From Melghiribacillus thermohalophilus (GTDB taxonomy: Bacteria; Bacillota; Bacilli; Bacillales; Alkalibacillaceae): a DNA stretch of 38,603 nt. The translations under genes and the position numbers were made by a program. The notes below the pieces were generated by a model. The model did no database searches and had not been told where the DNA came from. It saw nothing but the letters and a program-made list of their open reading frames with translations. Shown in pieces: positions 23,658 through 31,671 of this stretch (position 1 is the stretch's first letter; every line of letters begins with the position of its first letter). The stretch spans positions 1 to 38,603 of the forward strand of contig NZ_SMAN01000025.1 of NCBI RefSeq assembly GCF_004342905.1. Reading direction: 5' to 3'.

Positions 23658-23687
23658 AACAACAAAAACAGGTGGACGTATCCACTT
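23658..23687 (-). terminator. Weak terminator candidate downstream of aldo/keto reductase
   Basis: On the minus strand, AAGTGGA TACG TCCACCT forms a seven-base stem with one wobble, followed by GTTTTTGTTG. It lies about 100 nt past the reductase stop. Otherwise 23525-23789 shows no gene. Confidence 0.3.
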
Positions 23688-23789
23688 CATCCAGTGTACA
23701 GTTCTGATGCCGCGCATTGCCGTACCGAGAAGGGCATCACCATAACAGCCCTGCCTTCCTTTATGGACAACAGGGGAAGTCAGGGGACT

Positions 23790-24620
23790 TTATACATCGT
23801 AATTGAATTCATCTGGGTGTGGACCGACCCGCTTATCTTGATTTAAACCGTCAAGCGCCTTCATTTCTTCTTCGGTTAGTTCAAAGTCAAAAATATCTGC
23901 ATTTTCCTTCTGGCGTTGTACATGGGTGGATTTTGGAATTGTTACAACCCCATGTTGAACATCCCAGCGAAGCATAATTTGTGCTGGTGTTTTTCCGTAT
24001 TTTTGTGAAAGTTCCTGTAAAACAGGATCACCGAAATATTTTCCTCTGGCCAGCGGGGACCAGGCTTCCAGCAGAATTTGATGTTCGTTACAAAAATTAA
24101 GCAGATCCTTTTGAAACAGCTGCGGATGAAATTCTACCTGATTAACCATTGGTTTGATTTCAGCTTCCTGAAACAGGTCCTCCAGGTGGTGAATTAAAAA
24201 GTTGCTCACACCAATCGCGCGGACTTTTTTCTGTTCATAAAGGTGTTCCAGTGCTTTCCACGTTTCTTTATATTTTCCTGGTACAGGCCAGTGAACAAGA
24301 TAAAGATCCACATAATCCATCCCAAGTTTTTCCAGACTTTTTTCAAAGGTTTTTAATGTCAAGTCATACCCCTGATGGGTGTTCCATATTTTTGTAGTGA
24401 CAAAAATTTCTTCACGGGGAATGCCGCTTTCTTTTATGGCCTGCCCAACCCCCTCCTCATTATCATAAAACTGGGCGGTATCAATGCTGCGGTAACCGAT
24501 TTCCAGGGCGGATTTTACCGCATTGACAACCTCCTGGTCATTTTTCATTTTGTACACCCCAAGACCAACCCAGGGCATCTTGACTCCGTTATGTAGGGTG
24601 GCTTTGCTTTCTAAATTCAT
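23790..24620 (-). CDS. Aldo/keto reductase
   Basis: A 276-residue AKR-fold NADPH-dependent reductase, the usual length of the AKR5-like bacterial proteins (B. subtilis YvgN/YtbE type). The catalytic tetrad can be read off as D47, Y52, K77 and H110 in IDTAQFYDNE, TTKIWN and LVHWPVPG. The cofactor site is IPKSTHVQRQKENADIF. It reduces aldehydes and ketones, for instance methylglyoxal in family members. AAAGGAG eight bases before ATG 24620 supports this start. It is a single gene. Confidence 0.93.
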   Translation of the reverse strand: MNLESKATLHNGVKMPWVGLGVYKMKNDQEVVNAVKSALEIGYRSIDTAQFYDNEEGVGQAIKESGIPREEIFVTTKIWNTHQGYDLTLKTFEKSLEKLGMDYVDLYLVHWPVPGKYKETWKALEHLYEQKKVRAIGVSNFLIHHLEDLFQEAEIKPMVNQVEFHPQLFQKDLLNFCNEHQILLEAWSPLARGKYFGDPVLQELSQKYGKTPAQIMLRWDVQHGVVTIPKSTHVQRQKENADIFDFELTEEEMKALDGLNQDKRVGPHPDEFNYDV

Positions 24621-24776
24621 CTCCCATTCTCCTTTCCATGCCTTTCTGTATGTATCATCTTACCGAAAAAAATAGTCGATAAGCAAACAAAATATATTGT
24701 TCGTTCAGCATTTCTAAACAGTTGTGTCAGACGGATGTGCAGGGGCGCGCTAACGGATCAAAAATTTGTGCTGACG

Positions 24777-25784
24777 GCCCAGGGTGATGCCGCTACGGCC
24801 CAAAGAACAGCGCTAACGGCCCATAGAACAACGCTGATGACCCAAACTAGTGCCGCGAACGCCCATAGAACAGCGCTAACGGCCCAAACTAGTGCCGCTA
24901 CGGCCCAAAGGATTGCGCTGATGGCCCAGGGTGGTGCCGCTACGGCCCAAAGAACAGCGCTAACGGCCCAGGGTGAGTGGGCGATGGCCCAAAGAACAGC
25001 GCTGACGGCCCAAGGGGGTGCTGCGATGGCCCATAGAACAGCGCTGACGGCCCATAGAACAACGCTGATGACCCAAACTAGTGCCGCGAACGCCCATAGA
25101 ACAGCGCTAACGGCCCAAACTAGTGCCGCGACCGCCCAAAGGATTGCGCTGATGGCCCAGGGTGGTGCCGCTACGGCCCAAAGAACAGCGCTAACGGCCC
25201 AGGGTGAGTGCGCGATGGCCCAAAGAACAGCGCTGACGGCCCAAGGGGGTGCTGCGATGGCCCATAGAACAGCGCTGACGGCCCAGGGTGGTGCCGCTAC
25301 GGCCCAAAGAACAGCGCTGATAGCCCAGGGTGGTGCCGCTACGGCCCAAAGAACAGCGCTGACGGCCCAGGGTGAGTGCGCGATGGCCCAAAGAACAGCG
25401 CTGATAGCCCAGGGTGGTGCTGCGATGGCCCAAAGAACAGCGCTAACGGCCCAAAGAACAGCGCTGACGGCCCAAACTAGTGCCGCGAACGCCCAAAGGA
25501 TTGCGCTGACGGCCCAGGGTGGTGCTGCGATGGCCCAAAGAACATCGCTGACGGCCCAGGGTGGTGCTGCGATGGCCCAAAGAACATCGCTGACGGCCCA
25601 GGGTGGTGCCGCTACGGCCCAAAGAACAGCGCTGATAGCCCAGGGTGAGTGCGCGATGGCCCAAAGAACAGCGCTAACGGCCCAGGGTGAGTGGGCGATG
25701 GCCCAAAGAACAGCGCTGACGGCCCAAGGGGGTGCTGCGATGGCCCAAAGAACAGCGCTGACGGCCCAGGAAATTGTGTTGACT
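24777..25784. repeat. 48-unit array of 21-bp tandem repeats
   Basis: Exactly 48 consecutive 21-nt units, nearly all beginning GCCCA. Main forms: those with AGAACAGCGCTGACG (forward peptide AQRTALT), those with GGGTGGTGCCGCTACG (AQGGAAT), GGGTGAGTGCGCGATG (AQGECAM), and AACTAGTGCCGCGAAC (AQTSAAN). The last unit is degenerate. Both strands are open across the array: forward 24735-25826 (363 codons, Ala/Gln/Thr-rich heptads) and reverse 25819-24758 (353 codons, heptads such as WAVSAVL and WAIAAPP with a Trp every seventh residue). Neither frame has a convincing Shine-Dalgarno, so I do not call a CDS. Units 3-13 and 14-24 are a near-identical 231-bp duplication. Confidence 0.95.
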
Positions 25785-25824
25785 GCCAAAAGTGGTGCTA
25801 CAGCCCCATCCAAAACCAAAATGT

Positions 25825-25859
25825 AAAAAACCAGTCATGATACACATGACTGGTTTTTT
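25825..25859. terminator. Bidirectional terminator between repeat array and opu genes
   Basis: A perfect 15-bp stem, AAAAAACCAGTCATG with CATGACTGGTTTTTT, around a five-base loop. It ends the minus-strand opu transcript 40 nt after the ATPase stop and, on the plus strand, overlaps the stop of the forward repeat ORF. Confidence 0.9.
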
Positions 25860-25899
25860 ACATTCCTCAAAAGAGTGTCATGATTAGCTCCTTCTTTTC

Positions 25900-27087
25900 T
25901 TAGTCCGTATCTTCTGCTGCCAGACTGGATAAGACGTGTACCCTTAATATAATTCCTTCCAGACGATTGTCATCATTCACAACTGCTATCGGAAACCTGG
26001 ATTCCAGTGCTTTTGGAATTAGATCTTGAATATATTCACTTCTATCTGCAACTGACACATCTGGTTTAATGACATCCTGAATCGTTTTCTTTTGCTTAAT
26101 TCCATTAATGGCATCATCAATAGTAACAATGCCCTGAAGGTGACGCTGACGGTCCACCACGAATACACTGGAAAGACCGTTTTCTTCCATTTCCTTCACA
26201 GCAACTTTCAGTCCATCCTTTAATGAAACTAGAGCGTTTGGCTTGATCATAATGCTTTCAGCCTGAAGTACTTTGGAGCGGTCGATGTCTTTAATAAATT
26301 CAGATATATAGTCGTTTGCCGGCTTTTCAAGAATTTCTTCTGGTGTCCCGACCTGGACGACCTTTCCGTCTTTCATGACCGCAACCCGATCACCGATTTT
26401 AAACGCCTCATTGATATCATGGGTAATGAAGACAATCGTTTTTTTCAACCGTTCCTGAATATCTAACAGTTCCAGTTGCATTTCACGGCGAATCAGTGGA
26501 TCAAGGGCGCTGAAGGGTTCATCCATTAAAAGTATATCAGGATCATTGGCCAGAGCCCGTGCCAGTCCGACACGCTGCTGCATACCTCCGGACAATTCAT
26601 CCGGATACTTATCTTCCCAGCCTTTTAGTCCTACAACTTCAAGGTTTTCCCGGGCAATTTTTTCCCGCTCTTCTTTCGGTACACCACGAATCTCCAGTCC
26701 ATATTCCACATTACCTAAAACAGTCCGGTGACTGAATAGACCAAAATGCTGAAAAACCATAGCAATTTTGTTTTGTCGGAACTGTTTCAGGGCCTGAGTG
26801 TTGTATTCCACAATGTTTTCGTCATCCACATAAATCGCACCCGTAGTCGGTTTGTTTAACAGATTAAAACAGCGGATTAGCGTTGATTTTCCACTCCCGG
26901 ACAGTCCCATGATGACGAAAATTTCGCCTTCCTGGATATCAAACGAAGCATCATAAACCCCTACTGTATGCCCTGTTTTCTCTAAAATCTCATCTTTGGA
27001 CATGCCATCTTCAATCATAGGAATGACCGTTTTTGGTTTTGGTCCAAAAATTTTGGATACGTGATCAACTTTTATTTTTGTCGTCAT
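25900..27087 (-). CDS. opuAA: Glycine betaine/proline ABC transporter ATP-binding protein
   Basis: A 395-residue ATPase of the ProV/OpuAA type. Walker A is GLSGSGKST (about 61-69), the Q-loop is MVFQHFGLF, the signature is ELSGGMQQRVGLARAL and Walker B is ILLMDEPFSALDP. Two CBS domains follow (about 275-390), which in homologues sense ionic strength and gate transport in high-salt conditions. It overlaps the permease gene by four bases. It imports the compatible solute glycine betaine with the next two proteins. The gene order here (binding protein, permease, ATPase) is reversed relative to B. subtilis opuA. Confidence 0.93.
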   Translation of the reverse strand: MTTKIKVDHVSKIFGPKPKTVIPMIEDGMSKDEILEKTGHTVGVYDASFDIQEGEIFVIMGLSGSGKSTLIRCFNLLNKPTTGAIYVDDENIVEYNTQALKQFRQNKIAMVFQHFGLFSHRTVLGNVEYGLEIRGVPKEEREKIARENLEVVGLKGWEDKYPDELSGGMQQRVGLARALANDPDILLMDEPFSALDPLIRREMQLELLDIQERLKKTIVFITHDINEAFKIGDRVAVMKDGKVVQVGTPEEILEKPANDYISEFIKDIDRSKVLQAESIMIKPNALVSLKDGLKVAVKEMEENGLSSVFVVDRQRHLQGIVTIDDAINGIKQKKTIQDVIKPDVSVADRSEYIQDLIPKALESRFPIAVVNDDNRLEGIILRVHVLSSLAAEDTD

Positions 27088-27944
27088 GAAACATTCCCCC
27101 TATGGGCCTGGAAACGCTCAGCAATTCCAGCTGTTACCCGATCAATGATGATCGCCAGGAATACAATACTGATTCCTGCTTCAAATCCCAGTGAAATGTC
27201 AATGTGATTAATGGCAATCAGTACCTGTTTCCCAAGACCTTCCGCACCAACCATGGAACCAATAACAGCCATGGCAAGTGCCATCATGGTTGTCTGGTTA
27301 ATTCCGGCCATAATCGTTGATAAAGCCTGTGGCAACTGAACCTTAACAAGCATCTGCATCCGTGATGAACCAAAGGATTCTGCGGATTCAATTACTTCCT
27401 GATCTACATTTCGAATTCCCAGTTCGGTTAGGCGAATGACAGGAGGCACTGCGTAAATAATCGTGGCAATCACCGCAGGAATATTGCCGATTGGAAAAAA
27501 GAAAATTACCGGAATCAAATAAACGAAGCTGGGCATCGTTTGCATGGCATCCAATATTGGACGCATGACCACAGAAAAACCTTTGCTTAGTGCCATTAAA
27601 ATCCCCGTCGGTATTCCAATAATCAAGGATGCCAGTACGGAAACAAGCACAATGGATAATGTCGTCATCATCTCTTCCCACATGCCAAATGTACCTACGA
27701 GAAAGATAAAAGCAGCATATAATACGCCGGAAAACGGGCTTTTAAACCGCCATCCCAGCAAAAAAATCAAAAGCAGAAAAACCCACCACGGAATATAAAG
27801 CAGAAATTGTTCAAATCCATTAATCGATCGAGATGAAATCAGAAAGATAAAATCGAAAAACGGTTCTAAATTTTCGTCGAGAAAATCAATAAAGGCCTTG
27901 ACATAATCACCAATGGTTGTTGTAATATCTGGAAAATCCATCAT
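27084..27944 (-). CDS. opuAB: Glycine betaine/proline ABC transporter permease
   Basis: A 286-residue permease of the ProW/OpuAB family with a short polar N-terminus and about seven transmembrane helices. The coupling motif region reads IESAESFGSSRMQMLVKVQL and ATIIYAVPPVIRLTELGIRN, typical of the binding-protein-dependent transport EAA loop. The second ATG (27941) is a plausible start because AGG lies six bases before it; a GGCTGA/TCAGCC hairpin lies between an upstream GAGGTGA (27978-27972) and the starts. It overlaps the ATPase gene by four bases. Confidence 0.92.
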   Translation of the reverse strand: MMDFPDITTTIGDYVKAFIDFLDENLEPFFDFIFLISSRSINGFEQFLLYIPWWVFLLLIFLLGWRFKSPFSGVLYAAFIFLVGTFGMWEEMMTTLSIVLVSVLASLIIGIPTGILMALSKGFSVVMRPILDAMQTMPSFVYLIPVIFFFPIGNIPAVIATIIYAVPPVIRLTELGIRNVDQEVIESAESFGSSRMQMLVKVQLPQALSTIMAGINQTTMMALAMAVIGSMVGAEGLGKQVLIAINHIDISLGFEAGISIVFLAIIIDRVTAGIAERFQAHRGNVS

Positions 27945-28122
27945 AAACCTAATGGCTGAACATCAGCCGTTTCACCTCTCTTGAATTTTCATAAAATTTT
28001 CAAATTAACACACGTACCGACAAGCCATATTGAAAAAAGGGCCGTTTTTCCTTATCGTCTTGTTCTCTTGCCGTATTCACTGCCTTTCTGACCCTGATCC
28101 ATTACATGAAAACATTTACATA

Positions 28123-28159
28123 CGAAAAAACAACAGCTGGCCCAGTGTGACCAGCTGTT
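28123..28159 (-). terminator. Terminator between opuAC and opuAB
   Basis: On the minus strand, AACAGCTGG (28159-28151) pairs perfectly with CCAGCTGTT (28140-28132), followed by GTTTTTT. It lies 13 nt after the binding-protein stop, so the binding protein may be made in excess of the membrane subunits. Confidence 0.8.
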
Positions 28160-28171
28160 CATTTTTCTGTC

Positions 28172-29173
28172 TTACAATGCTTCTTTTACTTTTTCAGCCA
28201 CATCTTCAGGTACCCACTGGGTCCAGATATCTTCATGCTGTTTCATCCACCAGATGGCAGCTTCTTCAGTGGATGTTTCGTTCTCCTGCAAATACTTCAA
28301 AGCCTTTTCGGTCAGTTCTGTACTTGTTTTGTAATTTTCAAGAAAGTCTACCACTTCTGGTGCCTGGTCTGGAAAATCTTTATGGACTGCTACAGTCACC
28401 TTGTTTGGTGGAAATTCTGTTCCCCGGTTTTCTTCCCAGATTTCAGGATCATACGGTTCGTCTTCCAGAAGCGTCAAATCATATAAAGCGGTTACCCATG
28501 TTGGAGACCAGTAATAGCCAACCCATGGCTTCCCGTCTTTGTAAGCAGATGCCAGCGATGATACAAGAGCTGAGTCAGATCCCGGGCTAATGTAATTGTA
28601 TTGTTCATCCAGTCCATATGTTTCTATTTTGGTAGATAGAATCTCATCAACTGCCCAGCCAGTCGGTGCACCTACAATACGGCCCTTGTCTGGCTCTTCA
28701 GGGTCCTCAAATAAGTCCGCATAGTCTGCCAGATCCTTTACCGTTTTTAGGTCTGGTGCGACTGGCTCAATTCCACGTTCGGCATCTCCCTCAATGACAT
28801 AAGTTGGGACGTATAGTCCCTGGGCGTTATCATCAAAGTTGGTAGATACTTCTACAATATCTCCTTCGTCCATTGCCTCCTGATAGGCTTCTTTAATGTT
28901 ATCGGTCCATACTTCCATATATACCTGGATATCGCCTTCGCGGAGGGATGTGAACGTGACCGGCGTAGAACCAGTGATCACTTCGGTGTCATATCCGTAA
29001 CCTTCTTCGATAATGGTTTGGGAAATTGCATTATGAATGTTAATGCTGTCCCAGCCCGCATCAGCAAATTTGATGGTTTCGATGCTGTCTGCCCCTCCAT
29101 TTTCATCTCCACCACCGCATGCTGTCAGAGCAAACATGAAAATGAGAAAAACGGTTGCAACTAATTTTTTCAT
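28172..29173 (-). CDS. opuAC: Glycine betaine-binding lipoprotein of Opu transporter
   Basis: A 333-residue substrate-binding protein. The lipoprotein signal MKKLVATVFLIFMFALTACG ends in lipobox LTAC, followed by a Gly/Asp/Glu linker. The OpuAC/ProX-type domain contains IKFADAGWDSINIHNAISQT, then ITGSTPVTFTSLREGDIQVY and EVWTD, then KPWVGYYWSPTWVTALYDL; the Trp residues at these places form the aromatic betaine box in homologues. It is anchored outside and delivers glycine betaine to the permease. It is the promoter-proximal gene, and a terminator separates it from the permease. AAAGGAG is 12 nt before ATG. Confidence 0.93.
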   Translation of the reverse strand: MKKLVATVFLIFMFALTACGGGDENGGADSIETIKFADAGWDSINIHNAISQTIIEEGYGYDTEVITGSTPVTFTSLREGDIQVYMEVWTDNIKEAYQEAMDEGDIVEVSTNFDDNAQGLYVPTYVIEGDAERGIEPVAPDLKTVKDLADYADLFEDPEEPDKGRIVGAPTGWAVDEILSTKIETYGLDEQYNYISPGSDSALVSSLASAYKDGKPWVGYYWSPTWVTALYDLTLLEDEPYDPEIWEENRGTEFPPNKVTVAVHKDFPDQAPEVVDFLENYKTSTELTEKALKYLQENETSTEEAAIWWMKQHEDIWTQWVPEDVAEKVKEAL

Positions 29174-29367
29174 ATGAATAATAAACTCCTTTCATTTTTA
29201 CCAAAAACGTTGAAAACGACATCGTGTTTCGGGCAAAACAATGATTCGAGAAAAACAATGGCAGTTGAGGACACTGGGGATTGATTATGAATCCACAACA
29301 TTCCGGGAGATATTTGAAGGCTATACGTGGAACCGGACAAACTGATTCTTTATATACGCCAATCAAT

Positions 29368-29397
29368 ATTTTACCGCAAGGTTTTACTTATTCACAA
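29368..29397 (-). promoter_or_regulatory. Candidate promoter of opuAC
   Basis: On the minus strand, TTGTGA (29397-29392) is 18 nt from TAAAAT (29373-29368). It would give a leader of roughly 190 nt before opuAC. Confidence 0.3.
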
Positions 29398-29910
29398 AAG
29401 GGATAAAAGACAATATTGCTAGATTAATCATGATATTTCTAGATGAATCAGCATTAGTTCCGATTCTTATTTATTTCGTTACATATTCGACAGATTATTC
29501 AACTTTCGTAGACATTTGTGCGGAAATTAAAACGTTTAAGTAAAATAAGGTCTGGAAAAGTTGGGGATCCTCTTTGCATGAAATGTATGCCGCCAGCCCA
29601 GCATCTTAAAGCAACCAATCGATAGAGGAGGAACCAGGGACGTTTTCCCGCAAATAACCCATTTAAATGCATTTATAAAAGCGAAAAGTCTGTAACACAC
29701 GAACAACGATCCATTTAAATTTACCGACGAATTTCCAAAAATACCATGATATATTCCCCTGGCCGTCGTACAAAGGGTTATGCTAACATTCCATTTATGG
29801 ATTGAACAATCAATATAAGGGGATGTATACACTAGCCCCCTTCCACTGGTCTGACTGAAACGGAAATGAATGTTCGTTCTTCCACCTGATTGCTGATGAA
29901 TTTGACTGTA

Positions 29911-29936
29911 CAAAAAAACCCGCTCCATGGCGAGTT
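29911..29936 (-). terminator. Terminator of the 121-residue membrane protein gene
   Basis: On the minus strand, AACTCGC (29936-29930) pairs with GCGGGTT (29923-29917) with one G-T wobble and a six-base loop, followed by a run of seven T. Confidence 0.7.
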
Positions 29937-29957
29937 TGAAGTAAATGTTTCAACACG

Positions 29958-30323
29958 TTATCGATCTCCAGGGGAATCATTTTTATCCTCAATGAATTTT
30001 GGCAACTTCTTTTCATATTTAAAATAAGAAACCATCCGCTGAAGTACGGGGTAGGCTGCCAGAACACCGATCAGATCGCCGATTCCCTGCAGTGTATCTG
30101 TAAAAAGCATCCATAAGGCTAGCAGTCCCATTAGTGCTGCCGTTATATTTCCCGTGATCCCGTTGACCGGTTTCCATAATTTCCACTGGGAGTTGGCTTC
30201 CTCTTCTATCTCCTCATAGCAAAGGTAATGAAAGGGACGAATTTGGAATTTGTTCGATGCTGTTATGAGTTCGTCCTGATCCCGGATCTGTTTATGACAA
30301 TAATGACAAATCACATCTTCCAT
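29958..30323 (-). CDS. Small membrane protein with N-terminal Cys/His motif
   Basis: A 121-residue protein; GGGGG lies eight bases before ATG 30323. The N-terminus has a possible metal site, MEDVICHYCHKQIRDQDE, plus FHYLCYEEIEEE (two CxxC/H-like clusters about 25 residues apart). Two transmembrane helices follow (ITGNITAALMGLLALWMLF and LQGIGDLIGVLAAYPVLQ) and a charged tail (EKKLPKFIEDKNDSPGDR). The N-terminal part is reminiscent of small zinc-ribbon membrane proteins of bacilli. Function is unknown. It is a single gene with its own terminator. Confidence 0.7.
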   Translation of the reverse strand: MEDVICHYCHKQIRDQDELITASNKFQIRPFHYLCYEEIEEEANSQWKLWKPVNGITGNITAALMGLLALWMLFTDTLQGIGDLIGVLAAYPVLQRMVSYFKYEKKLPKFIEDKNDSPGDR

Positions 30324-30467
30324 TTGATTATCCCCCTACACAACTCTATGTTTATATCTATTATAAAGAAAACCGTATTCAAAAGAAAACGCTCTATCTG
30401 GGATACCTTACCATGGTGAACGATCCCTGAAGCTCCATCATGTCCCCGTGAAAACATATGCGCGATC

Positions 30468-31550
30468 TCATTTCCCTGCTTCCGTCTTAATCAGTTGAAT
30501 GACCTTTTCCTTCGCCTGTTGGCTCTGGCCGCTCTGTTTCATCTTTTGAATGATTTCATCTTTCTGTTCGAAAAGTTTATGAATTTCTGAAACAAATCGT
30601 TCTTCTGTCAGTTCTTCTTCCTCCAGAACCCGGGCAAATCCCTGTTTTTCAAAGGAACGGGCATTTAAAATTTGATCTCCCCGGCTTGCTTCCCGGGATA
30701 ATGGAATAAGCAGCATCGGTTTTTTTAGGGCCAAAAACTCATAAATGGAGTTCGCTCCTGCTCTGGACACAACCAGATCCGTAATGGCGAGAAGGTCTTT
30801 TAGCTCATCTGTAACATATTCAAACTGCGCATAGCCATATCTTCTAAAATTCCGAGCCACTTTCCCCTTTCCGCATATATGAATGATATGAAAAGAGTCC
30901 AGCAATGAATCCAGGTTTTTTCGAACCACACTATTGATCTTTTCTGAACCTGTGCTCCCTCCCATCACGAGCATCACAGGTTTGCTATTCGTACACTCAC
31001 AGAGTCGATAGCCCACTTCCCTGTCACCTTTAAATAGATCGTCACGAATAACCGCACCAATCCATTCGGCTTTATCTTTCGGAAAATCGTTTCTCGTTTC
31101 CGGAAAAGTAACAAGCACCTTTCTGGCAAAAGGAGCTGCCAGTTTATTTGCAAGCCCGGGGGTGAGATCAGACTCATGGATGAGAGCCGGAATCCGGCAA
31201 AGTTTAGAAGCCGTTACAACAGGAACAGCTACAAATCCCCCCTTTGAAAAGACAACCTGTGGCCTTATTTTTTTTAACAGCCTATAAGATTGCAGCGTCC
31301 CTTTAAGCACCCGGAAAGGATCTTTAAAGTTTTCCCTGTCAAAATACCTGCGGAGCTTCCCGGTAGATATCCCATGGTAGGTAACCCCTTTGATCGGTTC
31401 AATTAATTCCCGTTCAATGCCCTGATAGGAGCCGATATAGTGAACTTCCCATCCTTCACTCAGAAATTCTGGAATTAATGCGAGATTGACCACAACATGC
31501 CCGGCGGTTCCTCCTCCGGTAAATACGATCGTTTTTTTAGGTTTTGCCAC
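30468..31550 (-). CDS. murG: MurG-type UDP-GlcNAc:lipid I GlcNAc transferase
   Basis: A 360-residue GT28 family glycosyltransferase. Motifs: TGGGTAGHV (about 11-19) at the N-terminus, the lipid-facing [38 protein letters not shown], and the donor-binding [20 protein letters not shown] with [20 protein letters not shown]. MurG makes lipid II on the cytoplasmic face of the membrane in peptidoglycan synthesis. It stands alone here, outside the dcw/mur cluster, as murG does in some Firmicutes. It could be a second paralogue. It is transcribed divergently from the MATE gene. Confidence 0.88.
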   Translation of the reverse strand: MAKPKKTIVFTGGGTAGHVVVNLALIPEFLSEGWEVHYIGSYQGIERELIEPIKGVTYHGISTGKLRRYFDRENFKDPFRVLKGTLQSYRLLKKIRPQVVFSKGGFVAVPVVTASKLCRIPALIHESDLTPGLANKLAAPFARKVLVTFPETRNDFPKDKAEWIGAVIRDDLFKGDREVGYRLCECTNSKPVMLVMGGSTGSEKINSVVRKNLDSLLDSFHIIHICGKGKVARNFRRYGYAQFEYVTDELKDLLAITDLVVSRAGANSIYEFLALKKPMLLIPLSREASRGDQILNARSFEKQGFARVLEEEELTEERFVSEIHKLFEQKDEIIQKMKQSGQSQQAKEKVIQLIKTEAGK

Positions 31551-31671
31551 ATTCTTTCGCTCCTTCTTCTGTCATCGATGATTAAAATCCGTTATAATGA
31601 ATTTTGTTATCAACATATATCATCTTCTCCCTTCTATCCTAAAAGAAAAACATAAGAAAGGGAAGTGCCGG

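Larger units (their letters stand above)
29174..29957. other. 784-bp intergenic region
   Basis: I see no convincing gene. It holds the opuAC upstream region, with a candidate promoter at 29368-29397, and a terminator for the small membrane protein at 29911-29936. The 130-codon minus-strand ORF (29536-29928) is Cys/Phe/Tyr-rich, lacks a ribosome binding site and overlaps the terminator, so it is probably not a gene. A 34-codon plus-strand ORF at 29241-29345 also lacks a ribosome binding site. Confidence 0.5.

Noticed and set aside
24777-25784. CRISPR array
   Set aside because: Units are contiguous 21-mers without unique spacers, and no cas genes are nearby.
24735-25826. 363-codon plus-strand ORF over the repeat array
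   Set aside because: Open because a 21-bp stop-free repeat keeps frames open; no Shine-Dalgarno, and substitutions favour the other strand slightly.
29241-29345. 34-codon plus-strand ORF beginning MIREKQWQLRTLGIDYE
   Set aside because: The sequence looks somewhat protein-like, but there is no ribosome binding site and no context; too short to support.
29536-29928. 130-codon minus-strand ORF
   Set aside because: No ribosome binding site, Cys/Tyr/Phe-rich random-like composition, no recognisable motif, and its start overlaps a terminator hairpin.
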